Part shown: one piece after another, positions 1 through 8,925 of the stretch
How positions within the stretch are numbered: position 1 is the stretch's first letter
Layout: each line of letters opens with the position of its first letter
NCBI GenBank assembly: GCA_001701105.1
Contig: DAAI01000045.1
Location: forward strand, 41,375 to 53,368
Direction of reading: 5' to 3'
Length of the DNA stretch: 11,994 nucleotides
Origin: Bacteroidales bacterium GP1
GTDB lineage: Bacteria > Bacteroidota > Bacteroidia > Bacteroidales > Muribaculaceae
Notes under the pieces: model-generated
Databases searched by the model: none
What the model saw: the letters and a program-made list of their open reading frames with translations, nothing else
What the model was told of the DNA's origin: nothing
Made by a program: the position numbers and the translations under genes

Positions 1-1166
1 ATGCAAGACGTAAGAAATATTGCCAGCGTATTCCCCTTTGGAGATTCTTATTCTTCATAAACATAATCAGACTTTTCATTTTTCCACTCACACCGGATTT
101 TATCTCTATGGGAAGTACCTCCTTGTCGTATGATTTTATATAATTAATTTCGGCCGAAGTTCCACGATTGAGATTTTCCCGGTAGAATAAATTTTCCGGC
201 ATCCGGGGATTGGCATTCTTGATGAATTCCAACCCTACAATAAGTTCCGCCATCGCACCTTTGTTAACCAGTTCGACCTGCGACGAGGTAAGGATGAATT
301 TTTCCATCGATTCCTCGCCTCCCATATCCAAAGCCTGGACCCTAAGCATCAAACCCGTATCCAGAAATAGATATTTCTTGAATTTGGGATTTATTTCAGC
401 TCCCAGCGGCAGTCCGTTGGCAGAAGTCAGATTTATTTCATAAGTCAATCCGGCTCGATTCAGCATCAATAACGCCTCCTTTAAATCTGCCATTTTAAAC
501 GACTGCATCGCGCAGCTATAAATGAATTTGTTTCCATTCTGCGCGATCACACTGCATAGCACTGTCCGCAACATCTCAGGGCTTACCTTGGAAGAATATT
601 TGCAAAATCATCAAAATTCGCCTGCTGAATATCTTCCTGAATCTCCGCACATTTTATATAACTATGCTCCTCTACCCATGAAGCTACACTTGCCGGCATT
701 CCTCCTACCAAAAGAAAGGATCGTAACGGCCGAAGGAGAAGTTCGTGGTGCAATGCCTCGAAAAGGGAGTATCCACCCCGGCTTTCTCTATGGCCTCAAT
801 CCATTGCCATTTATTCTGCGCTGACAAGTACTCCTTGAACGACAAAGGATACATAAATAAGGATGTAACGCGCCCAACTCCAACTGAGTATAAATCATCA
901 AGGGCAAATTCAAGCAACGAGCCGGCGGCAATCACATGGAGCTCCGGAAAGTCTTCTTTAAAACACCTTAACATCCTTATTGCATCGGGCGAACATTGGA
1001 TCTCGTCTAAGAAAAGCAAGGTTTCTCCGGGCACTATTGGCACTCCCCCTAATACCGACAGCCTTTCAGCCACTTCATACACATCCGTAACGGTCCCGAA
1101 AATCGACCATGTATCGCGGCGTTTTTCAAGATTTATCTCCAAAAAATCAGATGAAAGATATTGCAC
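1..1166 (-). pseudogene. Decayed AAA-family ATPase with DUF4143 domain (truncated and frameshifted)
   Basis: This is the remnant of an ATPase of the AAA_14/DUF4143 family, whose cellular role is generally unknown. The first open segment (705-1166) shows a Walker B region (LLFLDEIQ) and the family signature AAGSLLEFAL. It ends at a stop just after RYDPF. Shifting frame in the T-run at 710-713 continues the family sequence with LVGGMPASVASW. A second shift in the A-run at 599-601 continues it with KYSSKVSPEMLR. The long DUF4143 part follows, with FLDTGLM, AEINYI and LPIEIKSG, and stays open to about position 50. A third probable shift near 50-53 restores a family-like tail (IRISKGEYAGN) that runs off the window. 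The first two shifts each look like one missing base and the third like one extra base. No Walker A (GxxGxGKT/S-like) sequence occurs in any frame up to 1332, so the N-terminus is missing. The apparent GTG start at 1166 is unlikely to be genuine. Confidence 0.88.
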
Positions 1167-1332
1167 ATTTGAAATTAGGACCTACTTTCGATTATTCCTT
1201 TCTTCATAATTCATTGGTTATAGAATCCCCATCGGTCATTCCTCAGATGAAACAATTATCATCCGACGGCATCGCCTCGTACAGTTGCCCCACCTGATAC
1301 GACTGCACAGACTGCCAGAACACAAAAGTCTA
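1167..1332. other. Intergenic remnant between the operon end and the ATPase pseudogene
   Basis: No intact gene is visible here. On the minus strand, in the same frame as the preceding small gene and after its tandem TAA TAG stops, is a peptide-like stretch ending at a TGA at 1243-1245. It includes YQVGQLYEAMP and SDDNCFI and resembles the C-terminal tip of a protein. I do not recognise the family. No convincing stem-loop plus T-run terminator and no TAnnTTTG promoter box was found for either flanking gene. A weak 5 bp stem (GATGA/TCATC) around the TGA lacks a T-run. Confidence 0.4.
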
Positions 1333-1674
1333 TTATTTTTCTTTTACGGGTATAGGTTCGGAAAGAGGATTTCTTGATGTTTTGGGAGTAGTTTTTGCTT
1401 TTGCCGACTGCTTCTTTTTCTTCTCTGATTTTTTACGTGACGCCCCTTCCTTATCGATACCCGCTGACCTTTTTTTGGCTTCGCGCACCGAATCCTTTCT
1501 CACTTCGGATGCATGAGATAGGCTGTCGGCATATAAAACCTCTATTTGAGGCTTCTTGTCGGCCGGAAGGACGGCAGGACGCAGCCGCAACCATACGCCA
1601 AGTCCTATTACAGCCATTGCAATCCCAACAATCGTCAGGATGCCGAGCCGTTCGTTCCGGGAAAATGGTTTCAT
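1333..1674 (-). CDS. Small single-pass membrane protein with Lys-rich tail (hypothetical)
   Basis: This 113-residue protein has a basic N-terminus (KPFSRNERL), one hydrophobic helix at about residues 10-30, and a hydrophilic tail. The tail is strongly basic from about residue 59 (KKSEKKKKQSAKAK at 81-94) and carries several prolines near its end. The positive-inside rule cannot place the tail firmly because both flanks are basic; an N-in, tail-in-periplasm topology is possible. The gene begins 17 bp after the tamL stop and is the last gene of the run, so it is probably co-transcribed with tamB and tamL. The N-terminus faintly resembles the membrane anchor of Bacteroidales helix-hairpin-helix proteins, but no such domain follows. 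It ends with tandem stop codons (TAA TAG). No function can be assigned. Coding status rests on position, the hydrophobic helix and the sensible start. Confidence 0.7.
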   Translation of the reverse strand: MKPFSRNERLGILTIVGIAMAVIGLGVWLRLRPAVLPADKKPQIEVLYADSLSHASEVRKDSVREAKKRSAGIDKEGASRKKSEKKKKQSAKAKTTPKTSRNPLSEPIPVKEK

Positions 1675-1691
1675 CCGTGGATTGCGAAATA

Positions 1692-4010
1692 TCAGAAAGG
1701 ATACCCAATGGCGAGATGGAACGCGAGCGCATGCTTCAACGGTATATTGAAGTATCGATGTATACCGGTATCATACGGTGCATGAAGACCATAGCCAAGG
1801 TCGCCGCGAATCACCATCATTCCCAAATCCACACGCAATCCGACACCTGTTCCCAACGCAATGTCAGGGCCGAAATTGCGTGTTGTCAGCAAGCCGCCGG
1901 GACGCAAGGGGTCGGATTTCAACAGCCATATATTTCCGGCATCAATAAAGGCCGCTCCATGCAAAATGCTTACGATCGGGAACCGGAATTCAGTATTTAC
2001 CTCGAATTTGAACGTACCGGTCTGATCGAAGTATCCGTGTGCGAGCTCCGCCGATGGCTTATAACTGCCGGGACCGAGGGAGCGGACCGTGAAGGCACGG
2101 ATAGAGTTTGCGCCACCAATATAGAATTGTTCGGCATATGGAACCTGAGTCGAATTGCCATAAGCATGCTCGGCCCCTATCAATAATCGAGAGACAAGCC
2201 AGAAGTCACTGCTGCGAATCAACCGACGTGAATAAACCAGCTGTGCTTGGGCCTTGATGAATTGCGAGAATGGCATTCCAAAGAGTTTTTTCTCTCCCTT
2301 GACTCCGCAGGCGCGCCATAATGCCCAAAACACATTGCCACCCTCCATCACTGTAGCCGTAAAGTTAAAGCCATTGATACGCGATCGCTCGAGCCATCTC
2401 TCATAATTATAGGTATATGAGGCAACGGGTACGAACTGACTCTGGAAACTCAAGGCCACCGCAGGATTTTGCTGCATCACGGAATCAAAGGCTTCCGTGG
2501 TATGCATCAATTTCGTATAGGTAAGTTTGAAGAGAGTGAGCTGATTTAACACTCTTCTTGAATAATTCCACTCATAAGAGAGCGAAGCCTTCGCTTCCGC
2601 CATTCTGAAATAGTAAGGCCGGTTAAGAAGGTCGATTCCCAGATTGATAGTTGTCCAGTTTAGGTCGCGGTTTGTACGACGGACGAATTTCGGCGCCAGC
2701 AGTCGTGGAAAGGCGAGGGAGGTCGAAAAGCCTACTTCATAGCTATTGAACATCGAGCTGCGGTTGCGGCCGGTCTGCCATTCATAACTTCCGGTAAGCT
2801 GGAAAGAAAGTTTTTCCGCGCCTCCGAAAAGATCATTATGCGTAAGCCCGAGTATGAGGCCAGGGCCGAGATAGGAATTCGATTTTGAAGTGACATTAGC
2901 TTGAATCGAGGCTTCCATCGGGCGGTCACGCTGACAGGTAATCACCACATCAAGGCGTGGATCGCCGGGAGCTGTGTCAACCGGGATTGCCTCTATCTGG
3001 ATATTGCCGTATATTCCGAGTCGGGAAAGGCGCGTCTGAGTACGATCCATATCCCGGACAGAAAAATAGCGGTTTTTCCGGAATGTGATGCAACTGGGAA
3101 GCATATTCACCCGCAACCGTTGAGGTCGATAGACGATGATGTCGCCTTTATTGGTGACAAGCGTATCTGGCTCTCCGGGATGACGGTTGCTCTGACGATA
3201 TACATAAGTGGTTATTGTGCCGACTCTGTAACGCAACGATGCAAGATGAGGCATATTGGAAGCCAGCTGCATTTTCAGCGCTATCTTACCCGGATTTATC
3301 AACGAATCCGCAAGAAATTCTATATAGTCGGGCTTGAAATAGTACCACCCCCTATTACGCAAAGAATTGGCTATTTTCACGCGTTCCGCTTCAAGAGAAT
3401 CCACCACAAATCTCTCACCCACCTTGAGGTATTCGCTCTTTCTTGCACACGAATCTATGAAATGACATAGCGGCGACTTTTCATCATTAAGGTAAATGAT
3501 GCTGTCGAGCAAATAAGGATTGCTAAGGTTGATATCGTACCTGATTCCTGCTATTTTCGGATTCTTCTTGGGTTTTAGGGTGTAGCTCACTGCGGATCCG
3601 AAGTAACCATTATTATCGAGCAGATTTTCGAGCATCTTAACCCGCATCTCCGGTCGCACATCGGAGATTAGCACCGGTTGTTCCACAAGTTGATCGTAAA
3701 ACCAGCGGTAAAGGCCTTTTGCTGAGTCATTCCAATAATTATATACCCATAATCCGTAGGGCAGAGGCATTCGGTAGTAGGGCGAGATTAATGGCCACGG
3801 ATTGTTGGGACGTACATTCACGGCTTTGGTGAGCGTACCTTTCAAACCCGGTGGTACCGTCTGGCCCGGTTGAGGGGTTATTTTCATCCGCTGCCCGTTA
3901 TAAAGAATCTCCCCGTCGGTGAGACGTCGGGTAGTGGAGCATGACAATCCTCCGAGCATCAATGCAATACCGGCAAGTACAGGTAATATTATATGTAACT
4001 TTCCCTTCAT
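1692..4010 (-). CDS. tamL: TamA/TamL-type Omp85 outer membrane lipoprotein
   Basis: This 772-residue protein is the outer-membrane, Omp85-family partner of TamB. The N-terminus is a lipoprotein signal with Cys24 (GGLSC followed by STTRRL), a feature of the Bacteroidota version called TamL; proteobacterial TamA is not lipidated. POTRA-type periplasmic sequence follows to roughly residue 340. A 16-strand-type barrel region begins near residue 365 with many alternating aromatic strands. The conserved loop-6 segment lies around residues 630-645 (GGANSIRAFTVRSLGPG), where the usual Arg-Gly-Phe/Tyr of Omp85 proteins is Arg-Ala-Phe. The last residue is Phe (LAIGYPF), as expected for a barrel recognised by the assembly machinery. 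The ATG lies one base after the tamB stop, so translation is likely coupled. The protein is expected to cooperate with TamB in outer-membrane assembly and lipid homeostasis. The family call is secure; the TamL name follows from lipidation and the tamB neighbour. Confidence 0.92.
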   Translation of the reverse strand: MKGKLHIILPVLAGIALMLGGLSCSTTRRLTDGEILYNGQRMKITPQPGQTVPPGLKGTLTKAVNVRPNNPWPLISPYYRMPLPYGLWVYNYWNDSAKGLYRWFYDQLVEQPVLISDVRPEMRVKMLENLLDNNGYFGSAVSYTLKPKKNPKIAGIRYDINLSNPYLLDSIIYLNDEKSPLCHFIDSCARKSEYLKVGERFVVDSLEAERVKIANSLRNRGWYYFKPDYIEFLADSLINPGKIALKMQLASNMPHLASLRYRVGTITTYVYRQSNRHPGEPDTLVTNKGDIIVYRPQRLRVNMLPSCITFRKNRYFSVRDMDRTQTRLSRLGIYGNIQIEAIPVDTAPGDPRLDVVITCQRDRPMEASIQANVTSKSNSYLGPGLILGLTHNDLFGGAEKLSFQLTGSYEWQTGRNRSSMFNSYEVGFSTSLAFPRLLAPKFVRRTNRDLNWTTINLGIDLLNRPYYFRMAEAKASLSYEWNYSRRVLNQLTLFKLTYTKLMHTTEAFDSVMQQNPAVALSFQSQFVPVASYTYNYERWLERSRINGFNFTATVMEGGNVFWALWRACGVKGEKKLFGMPFSQFIKAQAQLVYSRRLIRSSDFWLVSRLLIGAEHAYGNSTQVPYAEQFYIGGANSIRAFTVRSLGPGSYKPSAELAHGYFDQTGTFKFEVNTEFRFPIVSILHGAAFIDAGNIWLLKSDPLRPGGLLTTRNFGPDIALGTGVGLRVDLGMMVIRGDLGYGLHAPYDTGIHRYFNIPLKHALAFHLAIGYPF

Positions 4011-4011
4011 C

Positions 4012-7000
4012 TCATTCTGGTTTTTCTATATCCTTATCCGTACGCAACGTTGTTGAATCGGGATGCACATTTACTGTCGAATCCTCTTTTTGAGACCTGT
4101 TTTCCGTACGCCGACGCCTTCCAAAACGGAACAGGCTTCTAAGATTCGACAATTTCCGCTTCATAATAAAGCCGATTCCCATCTCTGTGATCTCTCCTTC
4201 GAGGATACTTTCGTAGCCGTAATGGCGGAATAGCTGCACCGACATATTCATCGATTGGGTCTGGCGTATGATATATTCAAAGCTGACATCGCTGAATAAG
4301 TTCTGTGCAAGATTATCCTCGGCTGATGCATCTGTGGAATAATTGCCGCCTACAAGGATTTTAAACCGATTGTTGAACAATGATTTAGACACCTGATAAC
4401 TATAGCTCGTCTGAGTGGATGTCGCGCCATTCACGCTCTTGTCGTACTGGTTGATGCCAAATGATAAGTCCACACCCCTTACATGCTGCGCCACCCAAGA
4501 ATTGAGTTGCGATTCAAGGAAACTATACAGCACATTGCCGTCAAGACTAGCATTGGCCTTTATACCCTGACCTGAATATTTCCCGTAAAGAAGAAGATTC
4601 ATGGCCTGCGTCTGACGCTGGTCGGCACTCATCGACTGCAATTCATTCTGAATTGAAAGGTCGTCGTTGGTGGCAAGGTCGAAATTCACTTTCAGACTTT
4701 CGAGGGGATCAGTGGCATGGAGGGTCACGATGAAGTTGACAAGGCGCGAATTGCCTCCTTGCGTCACATTCGCTTTCATAACATCCGTAGCGGTGACATT
4801 AAGCGTGGGGTTCATTAATGCCCCGGTCCATGTAATCGTACTGTTGGGGTCGAAATGGAAGGTTTTCTCTCCGATAACGGGTATGGCGTACCTCGCCATT
4901 CCCTGACCTAATGTAACCGTTCCGGTCACGCTCATGTCCCCCATATAATTCTGCACATATCGCAAATCGGCGGTAGGTTGAAGCTGTACCTTGTCAGTTC
5001 CGTTCGTCGAAAGCAGCACCTGAATCTGCGCGCCCGGTGATATTCTCAGATTGGCGTCGATACTCATGTTCAATGGCGATTCGACTATTGAATCAGCCTT
5101 TACCAATTGCGTCGTATCGTTGAAATTCACGAATTTAACCACATCATCGGCATTCACACCCCCTTGCAGAGTCTCATCCATTGTGCCGAGGCGATATGTG
5201 GCATCTGTGGAGCCGAGGATATTGACATTTCCGGTAAGGTCAAGACGATTCATCGGGCCGATAGCCTTTGCATCAAGATTAATGTTGATTTTGCCATATA
5301 GGTCGCTCTTGGCTCTCTTGTCGCTCTTTATAAGCTGCATATTGGATGCATGTGCCGTGAGGTCGAAGCGGATGTCGGTAAATTTCATGGCATTCACACT
5401 TCCGTTGAGGGTAAGTGGATTATTATTAGCCGCGAAAATATCGAAATTATCAAGGTGGAGAACATTATTCTTTACACTGATAGGGCTGTCGTCAAGGCGA
5501 AGGGTAGCTCCTAACATAGGAATAGTGGCGCTAACCGTATCGAATGTAATCGCTCCGTTAAGGATTGGCTTCGTAAACGATCCGCTCATCTCCATATCTC
5601 CATTTACATAGCCTCCGAGCTGCAGCGTATTCCCTAAAAATGCGTTCGCCACCTTTAACGGGAATTGAGTCAGGCGAAGGCCTACACTGTCGGTAGCCAT
5701 CCCCCCGACACTGTCGGACCTAAGGCTCGCATATGCGTGTAAAGCCGGTTCTTCATTTATTTTCAGAGTGGCATTGACATTGGTGTTGTTAGCTCCGCTG
5801 AAACCATAGCCGGCATTTACATCAAGATCAAAATTACCCACAGCTATCTTGTCATAGGTGAAATCTTTAACAGATAAAGTACCTCCTCCTTGAATCACAT
5901 GATCTTCATAATTCACTCTCAGGTCGCTGCTTACGGCTCCTTCAATCGGAGGTGCGAACACCGAGAGGCTGAGGAAATTCTGAATGAGCAGGTTGTCGAT
6001 ATTCAGATGCAAGTCTTTACCCCCATAGCTGTTTGGCTCCGTGCGGGCCAGAATGCTACTCTTCTCACTCTGTGCCATCAGATTGACATCTATATCGTGC
6101 GACTTAAGATTATAGTCGATATAGTTGTCATTGTTTATTGTCCATGGCATATAGGCTATCGTGGCTTTCAGAGGGGTCAAGTGCATTGTAATCACAGAGT
6201 CCATCAAAGCTGCAGTAAGACCGAGGCGGTAGCCTATTGCGTCCTTGATGTCACGTTGAGTTAGATAAGCGCTTATACGGTTATGTCCGAGATAGCCTGT
6301 CATATCGACCTTGGCAAACTGATCCAGAGTTCCACGCCGATTTCCCATGTGGATGCGGTAGTCGATTAATTGTCCACGCTGATTCAGTCTTAATCCGAGG
6401 GTGTCGATAGCCAGGGAGCCGGTGTCGAGCCGTCGCAGATTCACGTCTCCCTTGAGCAGACTGTCGCGGTTGATATTGGCCCATACCGTATCGATTCCCA
6501 TACCCATCGGACGCAGCAACTGGTCAAGAAGCCCATTGCCCGATGCGCGGAGATTGAGTTCAAACTCAGGCAACGCATTATTGATATTATCCGCCAAAAG
6601 GTTACGGTTTTTCATCTGCGCCATAACGGTATCGGCTGTGGCCGTGAATGAATCCACCACTTTCTTTAAGCCCTCCGGACTTTCAAAATGGAGAGTAGTG
6701 AGATGGGAGTCAACATCAAGCAGGGTCGCCAGTTCGGTTGCCTTTATCCTTGCCTCCAACCCCCCCGGCAGATGGATATACCTGTCGGGTAGATTCCAGT
6801 CGACATCCACGAGCCTGACCTCCGCATCATAGAGCCATCGGTCGGGACTCGCCGTGCCGGTAAGATATATCGTACCCCGGCCGCTGTTGATACTGTCGGT
6901 TATGCCGAGCGATTGCAGATCAAGGTCGCGTATACGGGCAGTCAGATCTACATCATAATCATCCGGATGCACCGTTCCGGATGCCTCTAGATCAAGGTCA

Positions 7001-8925
7001 AGACCTTTATTCTGAGAGCTGGCGTAAACTGACAGCACTCCCTGATGATCAAGATTTGCATCTACGATTATATCACGTAGCCTGCGCTTATTATAAGTTA
7101 TCTCATCAAGCCTGATCTTAGCATCGGTCACGGCCTTGCGCTTATGCGGATTAAAACCTGTGCCAACAGCCGAGACCGTTCCTGTTACCGTTCCGATGCC
7201 TATGGTCGGGGCATATCTCGCCACGTCAAAGTGTTTCAGCTGTAGGCCGACGCTGTAGTGTTCCGAATCCAGCCCTACCTGTCCATTGGCCGCCAGATCA
7301 CCCGCAGTGGTAAGCAGGCGTATATCTGCTCCATATTCCAGGCCCCTTGCTTCGGCAATGCCTTCCAATTTGAATGCAGGAATGCGCATATCTGTGGGAG
7401 CGAGGAATTTGTCGGCAAGCGAAGGATCCATTAATTCTCCTTCGAATGCCACGTTTGCATTCATCTTCTTATAATCGAGGACATTATCCACATTACCGTC
7501 GGCCTCTATCCTTACGATGCCGGCCATTTCAGCCATTAGATTATCAATCTTTAGCCTTGATATAGAGCCGGATGCGCCAATATCGAAATCCAGCGGCTTG
7601 CGCGCCGGGATTTTTTCCGTATACTCCTTCATCGAAGGGAGGAATGTCTCTATGTCGGGCAAGCCGAGCCTCCCTTTTGCATTTACACTCATCGGGGCAG
7701 CCGGATCAAGAGCCATTACTGCAAAGGGAACATTCGCCGTGGCCGTCAGGGTAGAGAACAGTGTCTTTATATTCAGATTATCAATGTTCAAGCCTATGGA
7801 GTCGATGGCTACCAATCCATAACCCGATACCACCTCAAGGCCGGAACGCTCTTTTGCTCGTAGGCGTGTAATCGGCAATTTTACGGTAGAAGATTCATTA
7901 TAAAAGTTCTTCATTCCGATCTCCACTCCATTCACTGAAATATAAGCCGGGTCAAATCCGGGAGCCGGCTTCACACCCTTAGTGGCATACAATCCTTTCA
8001 TTCCGCCGATTGCTATGCTGTCGCCCATAATGCGCATAGGAGGCCCTGTGGAGGGAGTCGGCGGAGGCGCGGGATGAGTCTTTACATATTCTTCCGTGGG
8101 CTGCTGATATTGGAACTCGCCTCCATTGATGGCGGCGAGATGCCATTTCACCAGATTGCTTCCAAGATCCACCACGCCTCCCTTTAGCCGCACCTGATTA
8201 GCTATGCAGGATAGAGTGTCGATAGTAGGCAACATCGACATTCCGAACTTGAAATTTTCCAATTCAAGATCATTTGCAGCTATGTACATCGGCTTGGATG
8301 AAGTGGTGTCGGTGGTGTCTTTTTTCGCTTTCCATACATCCATGAAAAGGCTGAAGTTTCCATCCTTCAGCTTTACCTTATTCAGCAGTAATTTGTTTTC
8401 GGCAAGGTTAAAGGAACTCTTGTCGTCGGCTGTCAGATGACCCGCATCGACGGTAATGGTCATAGAGGAATCAGGAAGCATCATGCGGAAATAACCCTTG
8501 TCAAGGTCAAGCTGATTGATTTTCACATCAAGCCCGAGCAATGGCAGGAGTTGGACATCGGCCACGGCTTCGCCGGCGCGTATCATGGTATCATGTTCGG
8601 CCGTAACTACATATACATCCTTCAGATGTACATTTAAGGGAAATGAAAGCCTGAAACTCCCGATACCCACATCCATGCCGGTGGATTTCTTAACCTGATT
8701 CTTAGCTATCGATATGGCCAGATCCTGCACTGGGGGCAGATATATCAGAACCGGCAAGAGGAGGATGACAATGATTATCCACATCAAAGTCTTCAGCACC
8801 CTTCTCAGCCATGTCGTCTTTATCAGATGCCGTTTAGGGGGCTTTGGCGACCCCGTAGATTCAGACGCCGGGCTCTTTCCGGCGCTGTCCGCTCCTTCCA
8901 TCATATCATTTTTTCCGACTTCCAT
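4012..8925 (-). CDS. tamB: TamB, inner-membrane-anchored translocation/assembly module protein (DUF490)
   Basis: This 1637-residue protein starts with about 45 polar residues rich in Ser, Pro and Lys, then has one transmembrane helix at about residues 46-64 (LMWIIIVILLLPVLIYLPP). The rest is a very long periplasmic repeat of beta-strands typical of AsmA-like bridge proteins. A Pro-rich insertion (HPAPPPTPSTGPP) lies near residue 283. The C-terminal DUF490/TamB domain covers roughly residues 1300-1570 and includes GTVTLGQGMARY. It is followed by a basic cluster (FRFGRRRR) and a charged tail of about 30 residues. Known family members span the periplasm and pair with an Omp85 protein, which matches the coupled tamL downstream. 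I chose the ATG at 8925, preceded by GGAG, over an upstream TTG at 8949; the ATG at 8904 is another option. All three starts overlap the VanZ-like gene. The protein is longer than the E. coli TamB (about 1260 residues). Confidence 0.95.
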   Translation of the reverse strand: MEVGKNDMMEGADSAGKSPASESTGSPKPPKRHLIKTTWLRRVLKTLMWIIIVILLLPVLIYLPPVQDLAISIAKNQVKKSTGMDVGIGSFRLSFPLNVHLKDVYVVTAEHDTMIRAGEAVADVQLLPLLGLDVKINQLDLDKGYFRMMLPDSSMTITVDAGHLTADDKSSFNLAENKLLLNKVKLKDGNFSLFMDVWKAKKDTTDTTSSKPMYIAANDLELENFKFGMSMLPTIDTLSCIANQVRLKGGVVDLGSNLVKWHLAAINGGEFQYQQPTEEYVKTHPAPPPTPSTGPPMRIMGDSIAIGGMKGLYATKGVKPAPGFDPAYISVNGVEIGMKNFYNESSTVKLPITRLRAKERSGLEVVSGYGLVAIDSIGLNIDNLNIKTLFSTLTATANVPFAVMALDPAAPMSVNAKGRLGLPDIETFLPSMKEYTEKIPARKPLDFDIGASGSISRLKIDNLMAEMAGIVRIEADGNVDNVLDYKKMNANVAFEGELMDPSLADKFLAPTDMRIPAFKLEGIAEARGLEYGADIRLLTTAGDLAANGQVGLDSEHYSVGLQLKHFDVARYAPTIGIGTVTGTVSAVGTGFNPHKRKAVTDAKIRLDEITYNKRRLRDIIVDANLDHQGVLSVYASSQNKGLDLDLEASGTVHPDDYDVDLTARIRDLDLQSLGITDSINSGRGTIYLTGTASPDRWLYDAEVRLVDVDWNLPDRYIHLPGGLEARIKATELATLLDVDSHLTTLHFESPEGLKKVVDSFTATADTVMAQMKNRNLLADNINNALPEFELNLRASGNGLLDQLLRPMGMGIDTVWANINRDSLLKGDVNLRRLDTGSLAIDTLGLRLNQRGQLIDYRIHMGNRRGTLDQFAKVDMTGYLGHNRISAYLTQRDIKDAIGYRLGLTAALMDSVITMHLTPLKATIAYMPWTINNDNYIDYNLKSHDIDVNLMAQSEKSSILARTEPNSYGGKDLHLNIDNLLIQNFLSLSVFAPPIEGAVSSDLRVNYEDHVIQGGGTLSVKDFTYDKIAVGNFDLDVNAGYGFSGANNTNVNATLKINEEPALHAYASLRSDSVGGMATDSVGLRLTQFPLKVANAFLGNTLQLGGYVNGDMEMSGSFTKPILNGAITFDTVSATIPMLGATLRLDDSPISVKNNVLHLDNFDIFAANNNPLTLNGSVNAMKFTDIRFDLTAHASNMQLIKSDKRAKSDLYGKININLDAKAIGPMNRLDLTGNVNILGSTDATYRLGTMDETLQGGVNADDVVKFVNFNDTTQLVKADSIVESPLNMSIDANLRISPGAQIQVLLSTNGTDKVQLQPTADLRYVQNYMGDMSVTGTVTLGQGMARYAIPVIGEKTFHFDPNSTITWTGALMNPTLNVTATDVMKANVTQGGNSRLVNFIVTLHATDPLESLKVNFDLATNDDLSIQNELQSMSADQRQTQAMNLLLYGKYSGQGIKANASLDGNVLYSFLESQLNSWVAQHVRGVDLSFGINQYDKSVNGATSTQTSYSYQVSKSLFNNRFKILVGGNYSTDASAEDNLAQNLFSDVSFEYIIRQTQSMNMSVQLFRHYGYESILEGEITEMGIGFIMKRKLSNLRSLFRFGRRRRTENRSQKEDSTVNVHPDSTTLRTDKDIEKPE

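Noticed and set aside
745..1209. 154-residue plus-strand open frame across the ATPase remnant
   Set aside because: The opposite strand carries the Walker B and AAGSLLEFAL signatures, so the plus-strand frame is a shadow.
1395..2186. 263-residue plus-strand open frame opposite tamL and the small gene
   Set aside because: It is antisense to the clearly real tamL C-terminal barrel, shows no family motifs, and has a composition expected of a shadow frame.
2901..3470. 189-residue plus-strand open frame opposite tamL
   Set aside because: It lies wholly antisense to tamL POTRA-region coding sequence and has no recognisable domain, signal or start context.
5051..5611. 186-residue plus-strand open frame opposite tamB
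   Set aside because: It is a shadow of tamB; the Ser/Arg/Leu-rich translation is typical of antisense reading.
5829..5836. TAATTTTG box on the minus strand inside tamB
   Set aside because: There is no TTTG at a suitable distance upstream, and it lies in the middle of a coding region, so it is likely chance.
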